The notes below the pieces were generated by a model. The model saw only the letters and a program-made list of their open reading frames with translations. It was not told the DNA's origin and ran no database searches. A DNA stretch of 34,237 nt from PWHW01 sp964435025 (GTDB taxonomy: Bacteria > Patescibacteriota > Minisyncoccia > Minisyncoccales > PWPS01). Location of the stretch: NCBI GenBank assembly GCA_964435025.1, contig CAYSXL010000002.1, positions 1 through 34,237 of the forward strand, in the 5' to 3' direction. Shown in pieces: positions 7,165 through 13,868 of the stretch. Position 1 is the stretch's first letter. Each line of letters opens with the position of its first letter. The translations under genes and the position numbers were made by a program.

Positions 7165-7608
7165 ATGAATAAAAACATTATTGCGTTATTAATTGGAGTT
7201 CTCTTAGTAGGCGCTTCTCTTTATATAGTTACATTGGAAGAAGAGGCTGACCCGGGAGAAACTGTAGAAAGTGAAGATGTAGAGAGAGACGATGAAGAAG
7301 AAACGGAAGAGGAGCCGGAAACAGGAGTAGAGGGAAGTAATGGAATGGAAACCCTTGTAGGTTGTCTTGAAGAAGAGAATGTGGTTATTTACGGGAGTAA
7401 AACTTGTCCTGCTTGCGGGATGCTTGCGGATAGCTTCGGCGGGTATGACATGATCGAACCCATCTATATTGAATGTAGTGAGAATTGGGATGAATGTAGC
7501 AAAAATAAAGAAACAGGGTTCGTTCCCGAAATCCAAATAGGTGGCGAACTTCACGAAGGAAGCCGTAATCCGGAAGCTCTTGCCGATGCGGTAGGGTGCA
7601 AGGTTTAA
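7165..7608 (+). CDS. Membrane-anchored thioredoxin/glutaredoxin-like protein
   Basis: The product has 147 residues. A membrane helix (4-22) is followed by a very acidic linker (25-58) and a small thioredoxin-fold domain. That domain has the redox motif CPAC (81-84) in the context VVIYGSKTCPACGML and the cis-proline loop GFVPEIQI (P121). Extra Cys residues at 67, 104, 111 and 145 may form structural disulphides. The domain is close to the thioredoxin-like tail often fused to VKOR oxidoreductases, but no VKOR or DsbB gene is nearby. A thiol-disulphide exchange role on the outer face of the membrane is inferred. Last gene of the 5971-7608 operon. Confidence 0.82.
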   Translation: MNKNIIALLIGVLLVGASLYIVTLEEEADPGETVESEDVERDDEEETEEEPETGVEGSNGMETLVGCLEEENVVIYGSKTCPACGMLADSFGGYDMIEPIYIECSENWDECSKNKETGFVPEIQIGGELHEGSRNPEALADAVGCKV

Positions 7609-7637
7609 TTTAAAAAACAAACCACCGGAAGGTGAGG

Positions 7638-7666
7638 GAGTGCTATAAGGCGCTCTCTTTTTCTTT
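7638..7666 (+). terminator. Probable intrinsic terminator
   Basis: GAGTGCT/GGCGCTC stem (two G-T pairs, ATAA loop) followed by TCTTTTTCTTT. It overlaps the 3' end of the convergent antiporter gene. Confidence 0.5.
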
Positions 7667-8941
7667 GGAGGGGTACTCTTGAGTTCCGTTTACGGGATTG
7701 GGAGCAAACCCGGGAAGAAGGTATTCGTATATTTTTCTTATTTTAGTGTTGTATATAAGAAAAAGGAGAATTGAAGCGAGTAGAATGGAGAAGAAAATGA
7801 CAGTGTAGGTTATCTCTTGTATCACCTCCCCTCCCACTAATCCTTTCTGTAGTGGTATAAGAGCAAGTATGGCGGGAGCAAGACCTCTGGGAGCGGTAAC
7901 AGCCATAACAGCCGTATCAAAACGGGGCGTAGACTTGGGAATACTAAAGAGAATGGCGGGGATCCGAGCCGCAAAAATAAATATTGCGAGAAGAAAACCA
8001 AGAAGAAGAAAAGGAATGTTTGTAAAATTAAGAGAGACCCCGATAAAAATAAAGAAAAATATCTTTACCAGAAAAACCGTTTCCGAGAAAAAGGAAAGCT
8101 CCCTACTCGAGAGAGGTTGGGGATGAAGTATTTTGTAAATGAAGTAGTTGCGCTCCCTAAGAGAAGTCGCTAAAAAGGGGATATTACCGAGTACGATTCC
8201 GAAAACGATTACGGAAATAAGGCCGCTATAGCCGAAGAGTTCCGTTATTCCGTAGATAATAAAAACGAATGCGGGGGTTGCAAACACGGAATTTTGGATA
8301 TTGTGTACTTTATTGAGTAGAAGCGACCACAAGAAAGCGAAAAAGCCTCCAATGACGGTTGCGGCAAAAAGAGTGATCAAAACGTCGCTTATAACGGCAT
8401 CTATATGAAAGATACCCACTTCGAGTGAAGCAATAAAGGCAAGCGTAAAAACGATACTAAGGACATCACTCACTCCCGACTCCAAAAAGAGAGTTGTTCT
8501 CGACTCGTCTCTTATTTTCAGTTTTTGAACGATGGGAATAACAATGGCGGTTGAATTACTTCCCACGATAGCCCCTATTAAAAAAGAAGGAATAAGAGGA
8601 AAGCCTGCGAAGTGGTAAAGTAAATAACCTATCCCGAACATCGTGAGGAAAAAACTCACAAAAGCAAGACTGAAGGTGCCCAGCATTGCCTTTTTAAGCG
8701 TAATAAACTTTAATTTAATAGCACCCTCGAAGAGTATTAATACCAAAATGAGCATAACAAGCACATTTCCCGCTTCTCCCAAAAAATCGGGAGAAACAAT
8801 TCCTAGGAGCGGACCTATAAGAATACCGATACACATGAGAAGCAGTACGTCGGGGATACGAACAAAACTAAAAAGCCATGCAAAAAAATGAGCAAGAAAT
8901 ACGAGAAGGCCGATAAAGATAATAGGTAGTGCAATTTCCAT
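7643..8941 (-). CDS. Cation/proton antiporter (CPA family, NhaP/Kef-like)
   Basis: The product has 432 residues and about 12 membrane helices. Family features are visible: LILFEGAIKL (about 69-77), GAIVGSNSTAIVIPI (123-137), ESGVSDVLSIV (154-164) and TAPRGLAPAI late in the protein. The ion-binding Asp of the family corresponds to D159. The usual ND or DD pair is Ser-Asp here (S158-D159), a variant also seen in some archaeal antiporters. There is no C-terminal TrkA/RCK regulatory domain; the tail is a short charged extension. Probably exchanges Na or K for protons; direction and ion cannot be assigned. Single gene, divergent from the small Cys-rich gene at 9048 and convergent with the 5971-7608 operon. 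Confidence 0.88.
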   Translation of the reverse strand: MEIALPIIFIGLLVFLAHFFAWLFSFVRIPDVLLLMCIGILIGPLLGIVSPDFLGEAGNVLVMLILVLILFEGAIKLKFITLKKAMLGTFSLAFVSFFLTMFGIGYLLYHFAGFPLIPSFLIGAIVGSNSTAIVIPIVQKLKIRDESRTTLFLESGVSDVLSIVFTLAFIASLEVGIFHIDAVISDVLITLFAATVIGGFFAFLWSLLLNKVHNIQNSVFATPAFVFIIYGITELFGYSGLISVIVFGIVLGNIPFLATSLRERNYFIYKILHPQPLSSRELSFFSETVFLVKIFFFIFIGVSLNFTNIPFLLLGFLLAIFIFAARIPAILFSIPKSTPRFDTAVMAVTAPRGLAPAILALIPLQKGLVGGEVIQEITYTVIFFSILLASILLFLIYNTKIRKIYEYLLPGFAPNPVNGTQEYPSKEKESAL

Positions 8942-8992
8942 TGAGGGTCATTTTACCACAACTTTTCCCAAACAAAAAGATACGGCTGCGTA

Positions 8993-9020
8993 TTGACAAA
9001 AAAATAAAAAAGAATATAAA
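8993..9020 (+). promoter_or_regulatory. Strong promoter of the Cys-rich gene at 9048
   Basis: TTGACA (8993-8998), 16 bases, TATAAA (9015-9020). The predicted start point is near 9027. The leader of about 20 bases carries a strong Shine-Dalgarno AAGGAGG (9033-9039). Confidence 0.75.
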
Positions 9021-9047
9021 GAGGGAAGAAAAAAGGAGGGATGAAAA

Positions 9048-9302
9048 ATGGCGTACAAAGAGCAAAAGGTGGAACGCATAAGTAGATATTTCCTTGGAGG
9101 AGTACTTGTAGAGGAAAGAGAAAAGAGTGTATATTACATCAGGCGTGTAGATTGTAAATGCGCAAACGATCCCTATCAAAACGGTTGTATTTTCTGTAAC
9201 GAATTTGTTAGTCCTTACCTCTGTGAGAAATGTGGAAATTACCACTGTAAGTGTGACGGGATAGAAGACATCAAGAGATATAACAAAAGAAGTACCTTCT
9301 AG
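9048..9302 (+). CDS. Small cysteine-rich (zinc-binding type) protein
   Basis: 84 residues, family not recognised. The N-terminal third (VERISRYFLGGVLVEEREKSVYYI) looks like a beta hairpin. The second half carries eight Cys: C36-K-C38, C47-I-F-C50, C59-E-K-C62, C67-K-C69, plus H66. This is enough for two zinc sites of the ribbon or treble-clef kind. It has its own strong promoter, one of only two clear Shine-Dalgarno sequences in the window (8 bases before ATG 9048, which fixes the start) and its own terminator, so it is probably made in quantity. It is cytosolic, with no signal or membrane segment. DNA, RNA or protein binding are all possible. Confidence 0.75.
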   Translation: MAYKEQKVERISRYFLGGVLVEEREKSVYYIRRVDCKCANDPYQNGCIFCNEFVSPYLCEKCGNYHCKCDGIEDIKRYNKRSTF

Positions 9303-9328
9303 CCGCTTCGGGAGGCTGGTTCTACGTT

Positions 9329-9360
9329 AAAAGACAAGGAACTTTTTTCCTTGTCTTTTT
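9329..9360 (+). terminator. Intrinsic terminator
   Basis: Perfect 13-bp stem AAAAGACAAGGAA/TTCCTTGTCTTTT (9329-9341, 9347-9359) ending in T. It closes the gene at 9048. Confidence 0.88.
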
Positions 9361-9362
9361 AT

Positions 9363-9391
9363 TTGGAAACTTCCGTAATAACTGATAGAAT
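9363..9391 (+). promoter_or_regulatory. Promoter of the DUF1614 gene
   Basis: TTGGAA (9363-9368), 17 bases, TAGAAT (9386-9391), start point about 9398. The leader would be only about 10 bases before ATG 9408. Confidence 0.55.
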
Positions 9392-9407
9392 TCGCTTAAT
9401 AATAAAT

Positions 9408-10061
9408 ATGAACTTAATTTATCTTTTTATTCTCGCTGTCGTGGCTACCGTTGTTCTACCGATAATGCTTGTGTGGGGGTTTTTTCACTTTACAACAGTA
9501 GGATTTGAATATCTTGATATTTCCTTGGGTCTCGGGCTTTTTCTTTTTTTGGTTGTGCTCGTCTTGTCATTTGTTAATATTCCACTTGGGAAAAGAAGGC
9601 TCGTAAAGATACATGAACCTCATTTATTGGGTCTTTTCTCCAAGCCTGTCTGGAGAAATCAGGGAATTTCCGTTAATGTCGGAGGAGCCCTCATTCCTCT
9701 TTTTGTGGTGGGGTACTTTCTTTCCTATATTCCCGTAGAGCCGGTCCTTATTTCCGCCGGGGTAGTTGCTCTCTTTTCCTTTATAGGTGCCCGTTATATC
9801 GAAAAAAAAGGAGTTCTTCTTTCTATTTTTCTGCCGGTTCTTTTTGCGGTATTTTTTGCTCTTCTCCTTTCTCCCGAATATGCCAGAGAAACGGCTTTCA
9901 GTTCCGGGGTGCTTGGAGTTTTGTTTGGTGCTGATCTTTTACATTTACCGCAAGCCCTATTAAGGAAGGGCGGAGTGATGGTGATAGGAGGCGCGGGCAT
10001 ATTGGATGGCATTTTTCTTGCCGGAATTATATCCGCTCTTCTTGCGGGAATGAGCATTTGA
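9408..10061 (+). CDS. DUF1614 family integral membrane protein
   Basis: Start taken at ATG 9408 (217 residues). The longer in-frame start at 9351 lies inside the preceding terminator hairpin and upstream of the promoter. Six or seven membrane helices. DUF1614 landmarks: an NIPLG-like loop after helix 2, RNQGISVNVGGALIPLFVVGY in the middle and, at the end, GADLLHLP, VIGGAGILDGIFLAGIISALLA. The family occurs in archaea and bacteria, with no known activity. The gene ends at TGA, one base before the -35 of the cold-shock gene promoter. Confidence 0.82.
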   Translation: MNLIYLFILAVVATVVLPIMLVWGFFHFTTVGFEYLDISLGLGLFLFLVVLVLSFVNIPLGKRRLVKIHEPHLLGLFSKPVWRNQGISVNVGGALIPLFVVGYFLSYIPVEPVLISAGVVALFSFIGARYIEKKGVLLSIFLPVLFAVFFALLLSPEYARETAFSSGVLGVLFGADLLHLPQALLRKGGVMVIGGAGILDGIFLAGIISALLAGMSI

Positions 10062-10089
10062 TTGACAAAAAGGTAAAATAGTGTACACT
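10062..10089 (+). promoter_or_regulatory. Promoter of the cold-shock gene
   Basis: TTGACA (10062-10067), 16 bases, TACACT (10084-10089). The transcript would start near 10096, giving a leader of about 55 bases. Cold-shock genes often have regulatory leaders, but no clear fold is visible in this one. Confidence 0.6.
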
Positions 10090-10151
10090 TATTGGTGTAG
10101 CGTAGGAATGGAGTCGGTTTCTGCCACCTTATAAAAATTACTTTTAGCTTA

Positions 10152-10346
10152 ATGGAAGGAACAATCAAAACCCTTACCGAGAGAGGCTTTGGTTTCATTG
10201 AGAGAGAAGGAGAGGAAGATTTATTTTTCCACTCCAACGATCTCGTTGATACAAGTTTTGACGATCTCAAGGTAGGAGACAAAGTGAGTTTCGAAGTTGC
10301 TACCTCTAACAAGGGGCCAAAAGCAGCAGACGTTACTCGCGTCTAA
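10152..10346 (+). CDS. Cold-shock domain protein, CspA family
   Basis: 64 residues, a complete single cold-shock (OB-fold) domain of normal length. RNP1 is GFGFIER (about 12-18) and RNP2 is DLFFHSND (about 23-30), both with the aromatic residues that stack on single-stranded nucleic acid. It acts as an RNA chaperone or single-strand binder in the cytosol. It has its own promoter and two hairpin terminators downstream, so it is a single-gene unit, followed by RNase R, another RNA-handling gene. No Shine-Dalgarno is seen. Confidence 0.92.
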   Translation: MEGTIKTLTERGFGFIEREGEEDLFFHSNDLVDTSFDDLKVGDKVSFEVATSNKGPKAADVTRV

Positions 10347-10354
10347 AATGGAGG

Positions 10355-10382
10355 CCCTCTCGCTTAGTGCTGGGGGGGTTTT
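10355..10382 (+). terminator. Probable first terminator of the cold-shock gene
   Basis: CCCTCTC (10355-10361) pairs with GGGGGGG (10372-10378) with two G-T pairs, followed by TTTT and a further T-rich stretch. Confidence 0.5.
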
Positions 10383-10405
10383 CGTTTTGGAGCATTGTAA
10401 ATAAG

Positions 10406-10424
10406 AGGGGCTCTGCCCCTTTTT
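10406..10424 (+). terminator. Intrinsic terminator
   Basis: AGGGGC-TCT-GCCCCT followed by TTTT: a compact, perfect stem 25 bases before the RNase R start codon. Confidence 0.75.
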
Positions 10425-10449
10425 GTTGTTAGAATAAGTAAATTTCAGT

Positions 10450-12312
10450 ATGGCGAAAAAAATAAGAGGAACAGTAACTATCACCGCCAATGGTGCGGGT
10501 TATTTGAAAAGTGAAGAAATGGAGGAGGACGTAAAAATAGAACGGATATTTTTGAATACGGCTTTCCATGGTGACGAAGCGGAAGTAGTTCTCTTTCCGA
10601 AGAAAAAAGGAGAAAAACAGATGGGAGAGGTTGTTAATATCTTAAAAAGAGCGAGAACAAGATTTGTGGGAGTAGTCGAAAAAAAGGAAAAAAAGAATTT
10701 CGCCTTTCTTATTCCCGATGAAAAAAAAATGCACACGGATATTTTTCTTCCCGGAAGTAATGTAAAAAACAAAACAAAGGCTTTGGTAGAAGTAGTGGAT
10801 TGGGGAGATAAAAAGAAAAATCCGGAAGGCAGAGTGGTAAAGGAAATTGGAAAAAAAGGGGACAACGACGCGGAAATTCACTCCATTGTCTTGGAAAAGG
10901 GACTTCCTATAGAGTTTCCCGAAAAAATCGAAAAAGAAGCGAAAAAGTTAAAGAAAAAGGAAGTAAAGAAAGAAAAAAGAAGAGACTTTCGCAATGTTAC
11001 TACTTTTACCATCGATCCTGAGGATGCCAAAGATTTTGATGACGCACTTTCTGTAAAAGAACTCGGCGGAGAACTTTATGAAATCGGAATACATATTGCC
11101 GATGTTTCTTATTATGTCGAAGAAAAAACGGATCTTGATAAAGAAGCAAGAAACAGGGCTTTTTCTATCTATCTTGTTGACAGAACTATTCCCATGCTTC
11201 CCGAAGTTCTTTCCAACAACATCTGTAGCTTAAGACCGGAAGAAGACAGGGCGGCATTTTCCGCTGTTTTTAAAGTAAGAAAAGACGGAAGCGTTGTGGA
11301 AAGTTGGTTCGGGGAGACCGTTATAAATTCCGATAAAAGGTTTACTTATAAAGAAGCCCAAAAAATATTAGATGAGGAAAAAGGGGTTTTCCACAAGGAG
11401 ATTTCTTTGCTCGCCGATATAGCGAAAAAATTGAAAAAAAAGAGAACGGACGAAGGAGCTCTTCGCATAGAGGACGATGAGCTGTTCTTCAAACTTGATC
11501 ACGAGGGGAGGCCATTATCTGTCTTTCGCAAAGAACACTTGTTTACACATACGCTTGTGGAGGAGTTCATGGTTCTCGCCAATAGGCAGGTTGCCGAGAA
11601 ATTCAATACGCTCTATCGTGTGCACGAGACACCCGATAAAGAAACGATAAATGATCTTACCGCTTTTCTCTCCAATCTCGGATATTACATAAACATAAAG
11701 GGGAAGGAAATATCTTCCTCGGAACTGAATGGACTTTTCGAAAAATTAAAAGGAAAAAATGAAGAGTTTTTGGTTAAGTCAACCGTTCTGCGATCCATGG
11801 CGAAAGCGGAATATTCGATAAAAAGTAAGCAACACTTTGGGTTGGCGATAGACAAATATATGCACTTTACCTCTCCTATAAGAAGGTATGCCGATCTTCT
11901 TATGCACAGGATAATTAAGAAAAAGTTAAAGGGAGAGAAAGTAGATCCCAAGGATTACGAAAAAGTTGCGAGTGAAATATCCCTGCGGGAGCTGGATGTT
12001 CTCGACGCGGAAAGAAGCTCCATCGCCTATAAGCAGACAGAATATATGCTCGAAAGAACAGGAGAAAAATTTGAAGCTATTGTTGCCGGGGTTACTAGTT
12101 TCGGTATTTTTGTGCAAGAGCTGGAGACAAAGGCAGAAGGAATGGTTTCTATAAGAGACTTGGAAGATGACTATTACGTACTTGATGAAGAGACTTACTC
12201 TCTTCTTGGAACCAAAAAAGGAAGACGCTACTCCTTAGGAGATAAAATAAAGGTAAAGCTTGTAGGGGGAAGTATAGAGACAAGGAGGTTGGAATTTGTT
12301 TTGGCAAAGTAA
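10450..12312 (+). CDS. rnr: RNase R-type 3'-5' exoribonuclease (RNB family)
   Basis: The product has 620 residues. Order of parts: N-terminal cold-shock-like OB domains (about 1-135), a very Lys-rich linker (160-178), the RNB catalytic domain (about 180-520) and a C-terminal S1 RNA-binding domain (about 538-618, EAIVAGVTSFGIFVQELETKA). The catalytic Asp cluster is visible in IDPEDAKDFDDA: D189, D195, D197, D198. YMHFTSPIRRYADLLMHR is the other conserved RNB signature. It lacks the N-terminal helix-turn-helix and the long basic tail of the 813-residue E. coli enzyme, so it is a compact version. It degrades structured RNA processively in the cytosol. A TAGAAT box (10430-10435) precedes the ATG, but no good -35 was found. 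Confidence 0.92.
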   Translation: MAKKIRGTVTITANGAGYLKSEEMEEDVKIERIFLNTAFHGDEAEVVLFPKKKGEKQMGEVVNILKRARTRFVGVVEKKEKKNFAFLIPDEKKMHTDIFLPGSNVKNKTKALVEVVDWGDKKKNPEGRVVKEIGKKGDNDAEIHSIVLEKGLPIEFPEKIEKEAKKLKKKEVKKEKRRDFRNVTTFTIDPEDAKDFDDALSVKELGGELYEIGIHIADVSYYVEEKTDLDKEARNRAFSIYLVDRTIPMLPEVLSNNICSLRPEEDRAAFSAVFKVRKDGSVVESWFGETVINSDKRFTYKEAQKILDEEKGVFHKEISLLADIAKKLKKKRTDEGALRIEDDELFFKLDHEGRPLSVFRKEHLFTHTLVEEFMVLANRQVAEKFNTLYRVHETPDKETINDLTAFLSNLGYYINIKGKEISSSELNGLFEKLKGKNEEFLVKSTVLRSMAKAEYSIKSKQHFGLAIDKYMHFTSPIRRYADLLMHRIIKKKLKGEKVDPKDYEKVASEISLRELDVLDAERSSIAYKQTEYMLERTGEKFEAIVAGVTSFGIFVQELETKAEGMVSIRDLEDDYYVLDEETYSLLGTKKGRRYSLGDKIKVKLVGGSIETRRLEFVLAK

Positions 12313-12316
12313 AGTT

Positions 12317-12345
12317 TTGACAAATAACATATTCTGTGATATAGT
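12317..12345 (+). promoter_or_regulatory. Promoter of the small membrane protein gene at 12399
   Basis: TTGACA (12317-12322), 17 bases, TATAGT (12340-12345). Near-consensus. Start point about 12352. Confidence 0.75.
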
Positions 12346-12384
12346 ATAGACACTCTGCTCTATCACAAAAAAATATAACTTTCA

Positions 12385-12390
12385 GGGAGG
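12385..12390 (+). promoter_or_regulatory. Shine-Dalgarno deciding a TTG start
   Basis: GGGAGG ends 8 bases before TTG 12399. This spacing supports TTG as the start codon, since no ATG lies in the right place. Confidence 0.6.
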
Positions 12391-12398
12391 GAAAAATT

Positions 12399-12620
12399 TT
12401 GAAAAAAGCAATTGCTTTATTCATTTTGATAGTTCTGTTTTTTCTTGCGTTATCTCCGGAGTGGTCGCTACTTACCTTAGGAGAGAGAATTGCAGCGAAC
12501 GAAGAAGTAGCCACAATTGTCATTCAAGGACTTTTAGTGTTTTTCGTTGTTTTAAAGATAATTGTTGCCTACATTATTTTTGTGGGAAACGGTAAAAAGA
12601 ATCACGGGGACAAGGAGTAG
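12399..12620 (+). CDS. Small two-helix membrane protein
   Basis: 73 residues, starting at TTG 12399 behind a strong GGGAGG. There are two hydrophobic segments (about 4-21 and 42-63) joined by a short polar loop (TLGERIAANEEVA), and a basic/charged end (GNGKKNHGDKE). No family is recognised. It has its own near-consensus promoter and a strong terminator, so it is an independently expressed single gene. It is one of only two genes here with a textbook ribosome-binding site. Function unknown. Confidence 0.65.
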   Translation: MKKAIALFILIVLFFLALSPEWSLLTLGERIAANEEVATIVIQGLLVFFVVLKIIVAYIIFVGNGKKNHGDKE

Positions 12621-12642
12621 AACCTTCTAAAAAAGAGCAGAG

Positions 12643-12675
12643 AAAAGAGCATGCAAAACGCATGCTCTTTTTACT
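12643..12675 (+). terminator. Intrinsic terminator
   Basis: Perfect 12-bp stem AAAAGAGCATGC/GCATGCTCTTTT (12643-12654, 12660-12671), loop AAAAC, then T-rich sequence. The end of the T tract doubles as the -35 of the tgt promoter. Confidence 0.85.
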
Positions 12676-12698
12676 TTTTATTCCCACTCCTCTATAAT
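12670..12698 (+). promoter_or_regulatory. Promoter of tgt, probably giving a leaderless mRNA
   Basis: TTTACT (12670-12675), 17 bases, TATAAT (12693-12698). Only 7 bases separate the -10 box from ATG 12706, so transcription should begin at or next to the start codon. Confidence 0.6.
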
Positions 12699-12705
12699 TC
12701 AAACA

Positions 12706-13851
12706 ATGTTTAAGTTTGAGATAAAAAAGAGAGCGGGCAAAGCGAGAACAGGAGTGCTTCACACTCCCCACGGAGAAATAAAAACTCCGGCATTTGTTCC
12801 CGTGGCTACCCGGGGCGCGCTAAAAGGAATGAGCTTTGAGGAAGGAAAGAAGCTGGGAGCGGACATTTTCATGGTAAATACCTTTCATTTTTATTGCAGA
12901 AAAGAATACGAAACAGTGTCTAAGGCGGGAGGGCTTCACGATTTTTTAAACATTGATTTTCCGCTCATGACAGATAGCGGAGGATTCCAGGTTTTTAGTT
13001 TGGGCGCGGGTTGGGAACAAAGTACGGGCAAAATATTTAAAGAAAAAAAAGGAAAGGAAACAGAAATTAAAGAAAAAAGTAAAAGAGTAAAAATAGAAGA
13101 GGATAGGGCGCTTTTTAAATCTCCTTTTGACGGGAGCGAGGTAGAAATTACCCCCGAGAGTTCTATTAAGGCGCAAGAAAGTTTGGGAGCTGATATTATT
13201 TTTGCTTTTGACGAGTGTACTTCACCTCTTGCTTCTTATAAGTACCAAAAAAAGTCGCTTGAAAAGACCCACCGATGGGCGGAAAGATGCTTGGAGGCTC
13301 ACACCTCCAAAAAGCAGGAGATGTTTGGCATTGTGCAAGGGGGAAGATTTGAAGACCTAAGAAAAGAGTCGGCAGAGACTATAGGAGCTTTGCCTTTCTT
13401 TGGTTTTGGAATAGGAGGTTCTTTCGGAGATTCTTACGGAGATTCCAAAGAAAACATGTATTCTATGCTTAATCTTGTAACAGACAATCTCCCTTCCGAA
13501 AAACCGAGACATTTCTTGGGGATAGGAGAGCCACGGGATATCATAGAGAGCGTAAAAAAAGGAGTGGATCTTTTTGATTGTGTCATCCCCACCCGTTTTG
13601 CTCGGCACGGCACGGCGATTACCGGGAAAGGGAGAATCAATGTAAAATCTTCCCGTCACAAAGAAGATAACTCACCCCTTGATGAGAATTGCGTCTGTAA
13701 TACTTGTACTAATTACAAAAGGAGCTATCTTCATCACCTTGCAAAAAGAAAAGAGATTTACGCCGTGATGCTTCTTATGCACCACAACCTCTTTTTTATT
13801 TTTAGGCTGATGGAAGAATTAAGAGAAAAAATAGAAAAAGGGAAACTCTAA
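12706..13851 (+). CDS. tgt: tRNA-guanine (queuine) transglycosylase
   Basis: The product has 381 residues, normal for bacterial Tgt. It exchanges guanine at the wobble position (34) of tRNAs with GUN anticodons for a queuosine precursor. Visible landmarks: LMTDSGGFQVFSLG (general acid/base Asp, D90), FAFDECTS (167-173), FGIVQGG (207-213), DLFDCVIPTR with the nucleophile Asp D291, and the zinc site C329-x-C331-x2-C334 with a His in LLMHHNL (359/360). The substrate loop reads GFGIGGSFGDS where most enzymes have GGLAVGE, a mild deviation. No queuosine synthesis genes are in the window, so the base may be salvaged. It is predicted to be translated from a leaderless mRNA and converges with topA (17-base gap, no hairpin seen between them). 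Confidence 0.93.
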   Translation: MFKFEIKKRAGKARTGVLHTPHGEIKTPAFVPVATRGALKGMSFEEGKKLGADIFMVNTFHFYCRKEYETVSKAGGLHDFLNIDFPLMTDSGGFQVFSLGAGWEQSTGKIFKEKKGKETEIKEKSKRVKIEEDRALFKSPFDGSEVEITPESSIKAQESLGADIIFAFDECTSPLASYKYQKKSLEKTHRWAERCLEAHTSKKQEMFGIVQGGRFEDLRKESAETIGALPFFGFGIGGSFGDSYGDSKENMYSMLNLVTDNLPSEKPRHFLGIGEPRDIIESVKKGVDLFDCVIPTRFARHGTAITGKGRINVKSSRHKEDNSPLDENCVCNTCTNYKRSYLHHLAKRKEIYAVMLLMHHNLFFIFRLMEELREKIEKGKL

Positions 13852-13868
13852 CCTTTCAACTTTTTGTT

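Noticed and set aside
9351..9407. Longer N-terminus for the DUF1614 protein
   Set aside because: The TTG start lies in the terminator hairpin of the previous gene and upstream of the promoter at 9363-9391.
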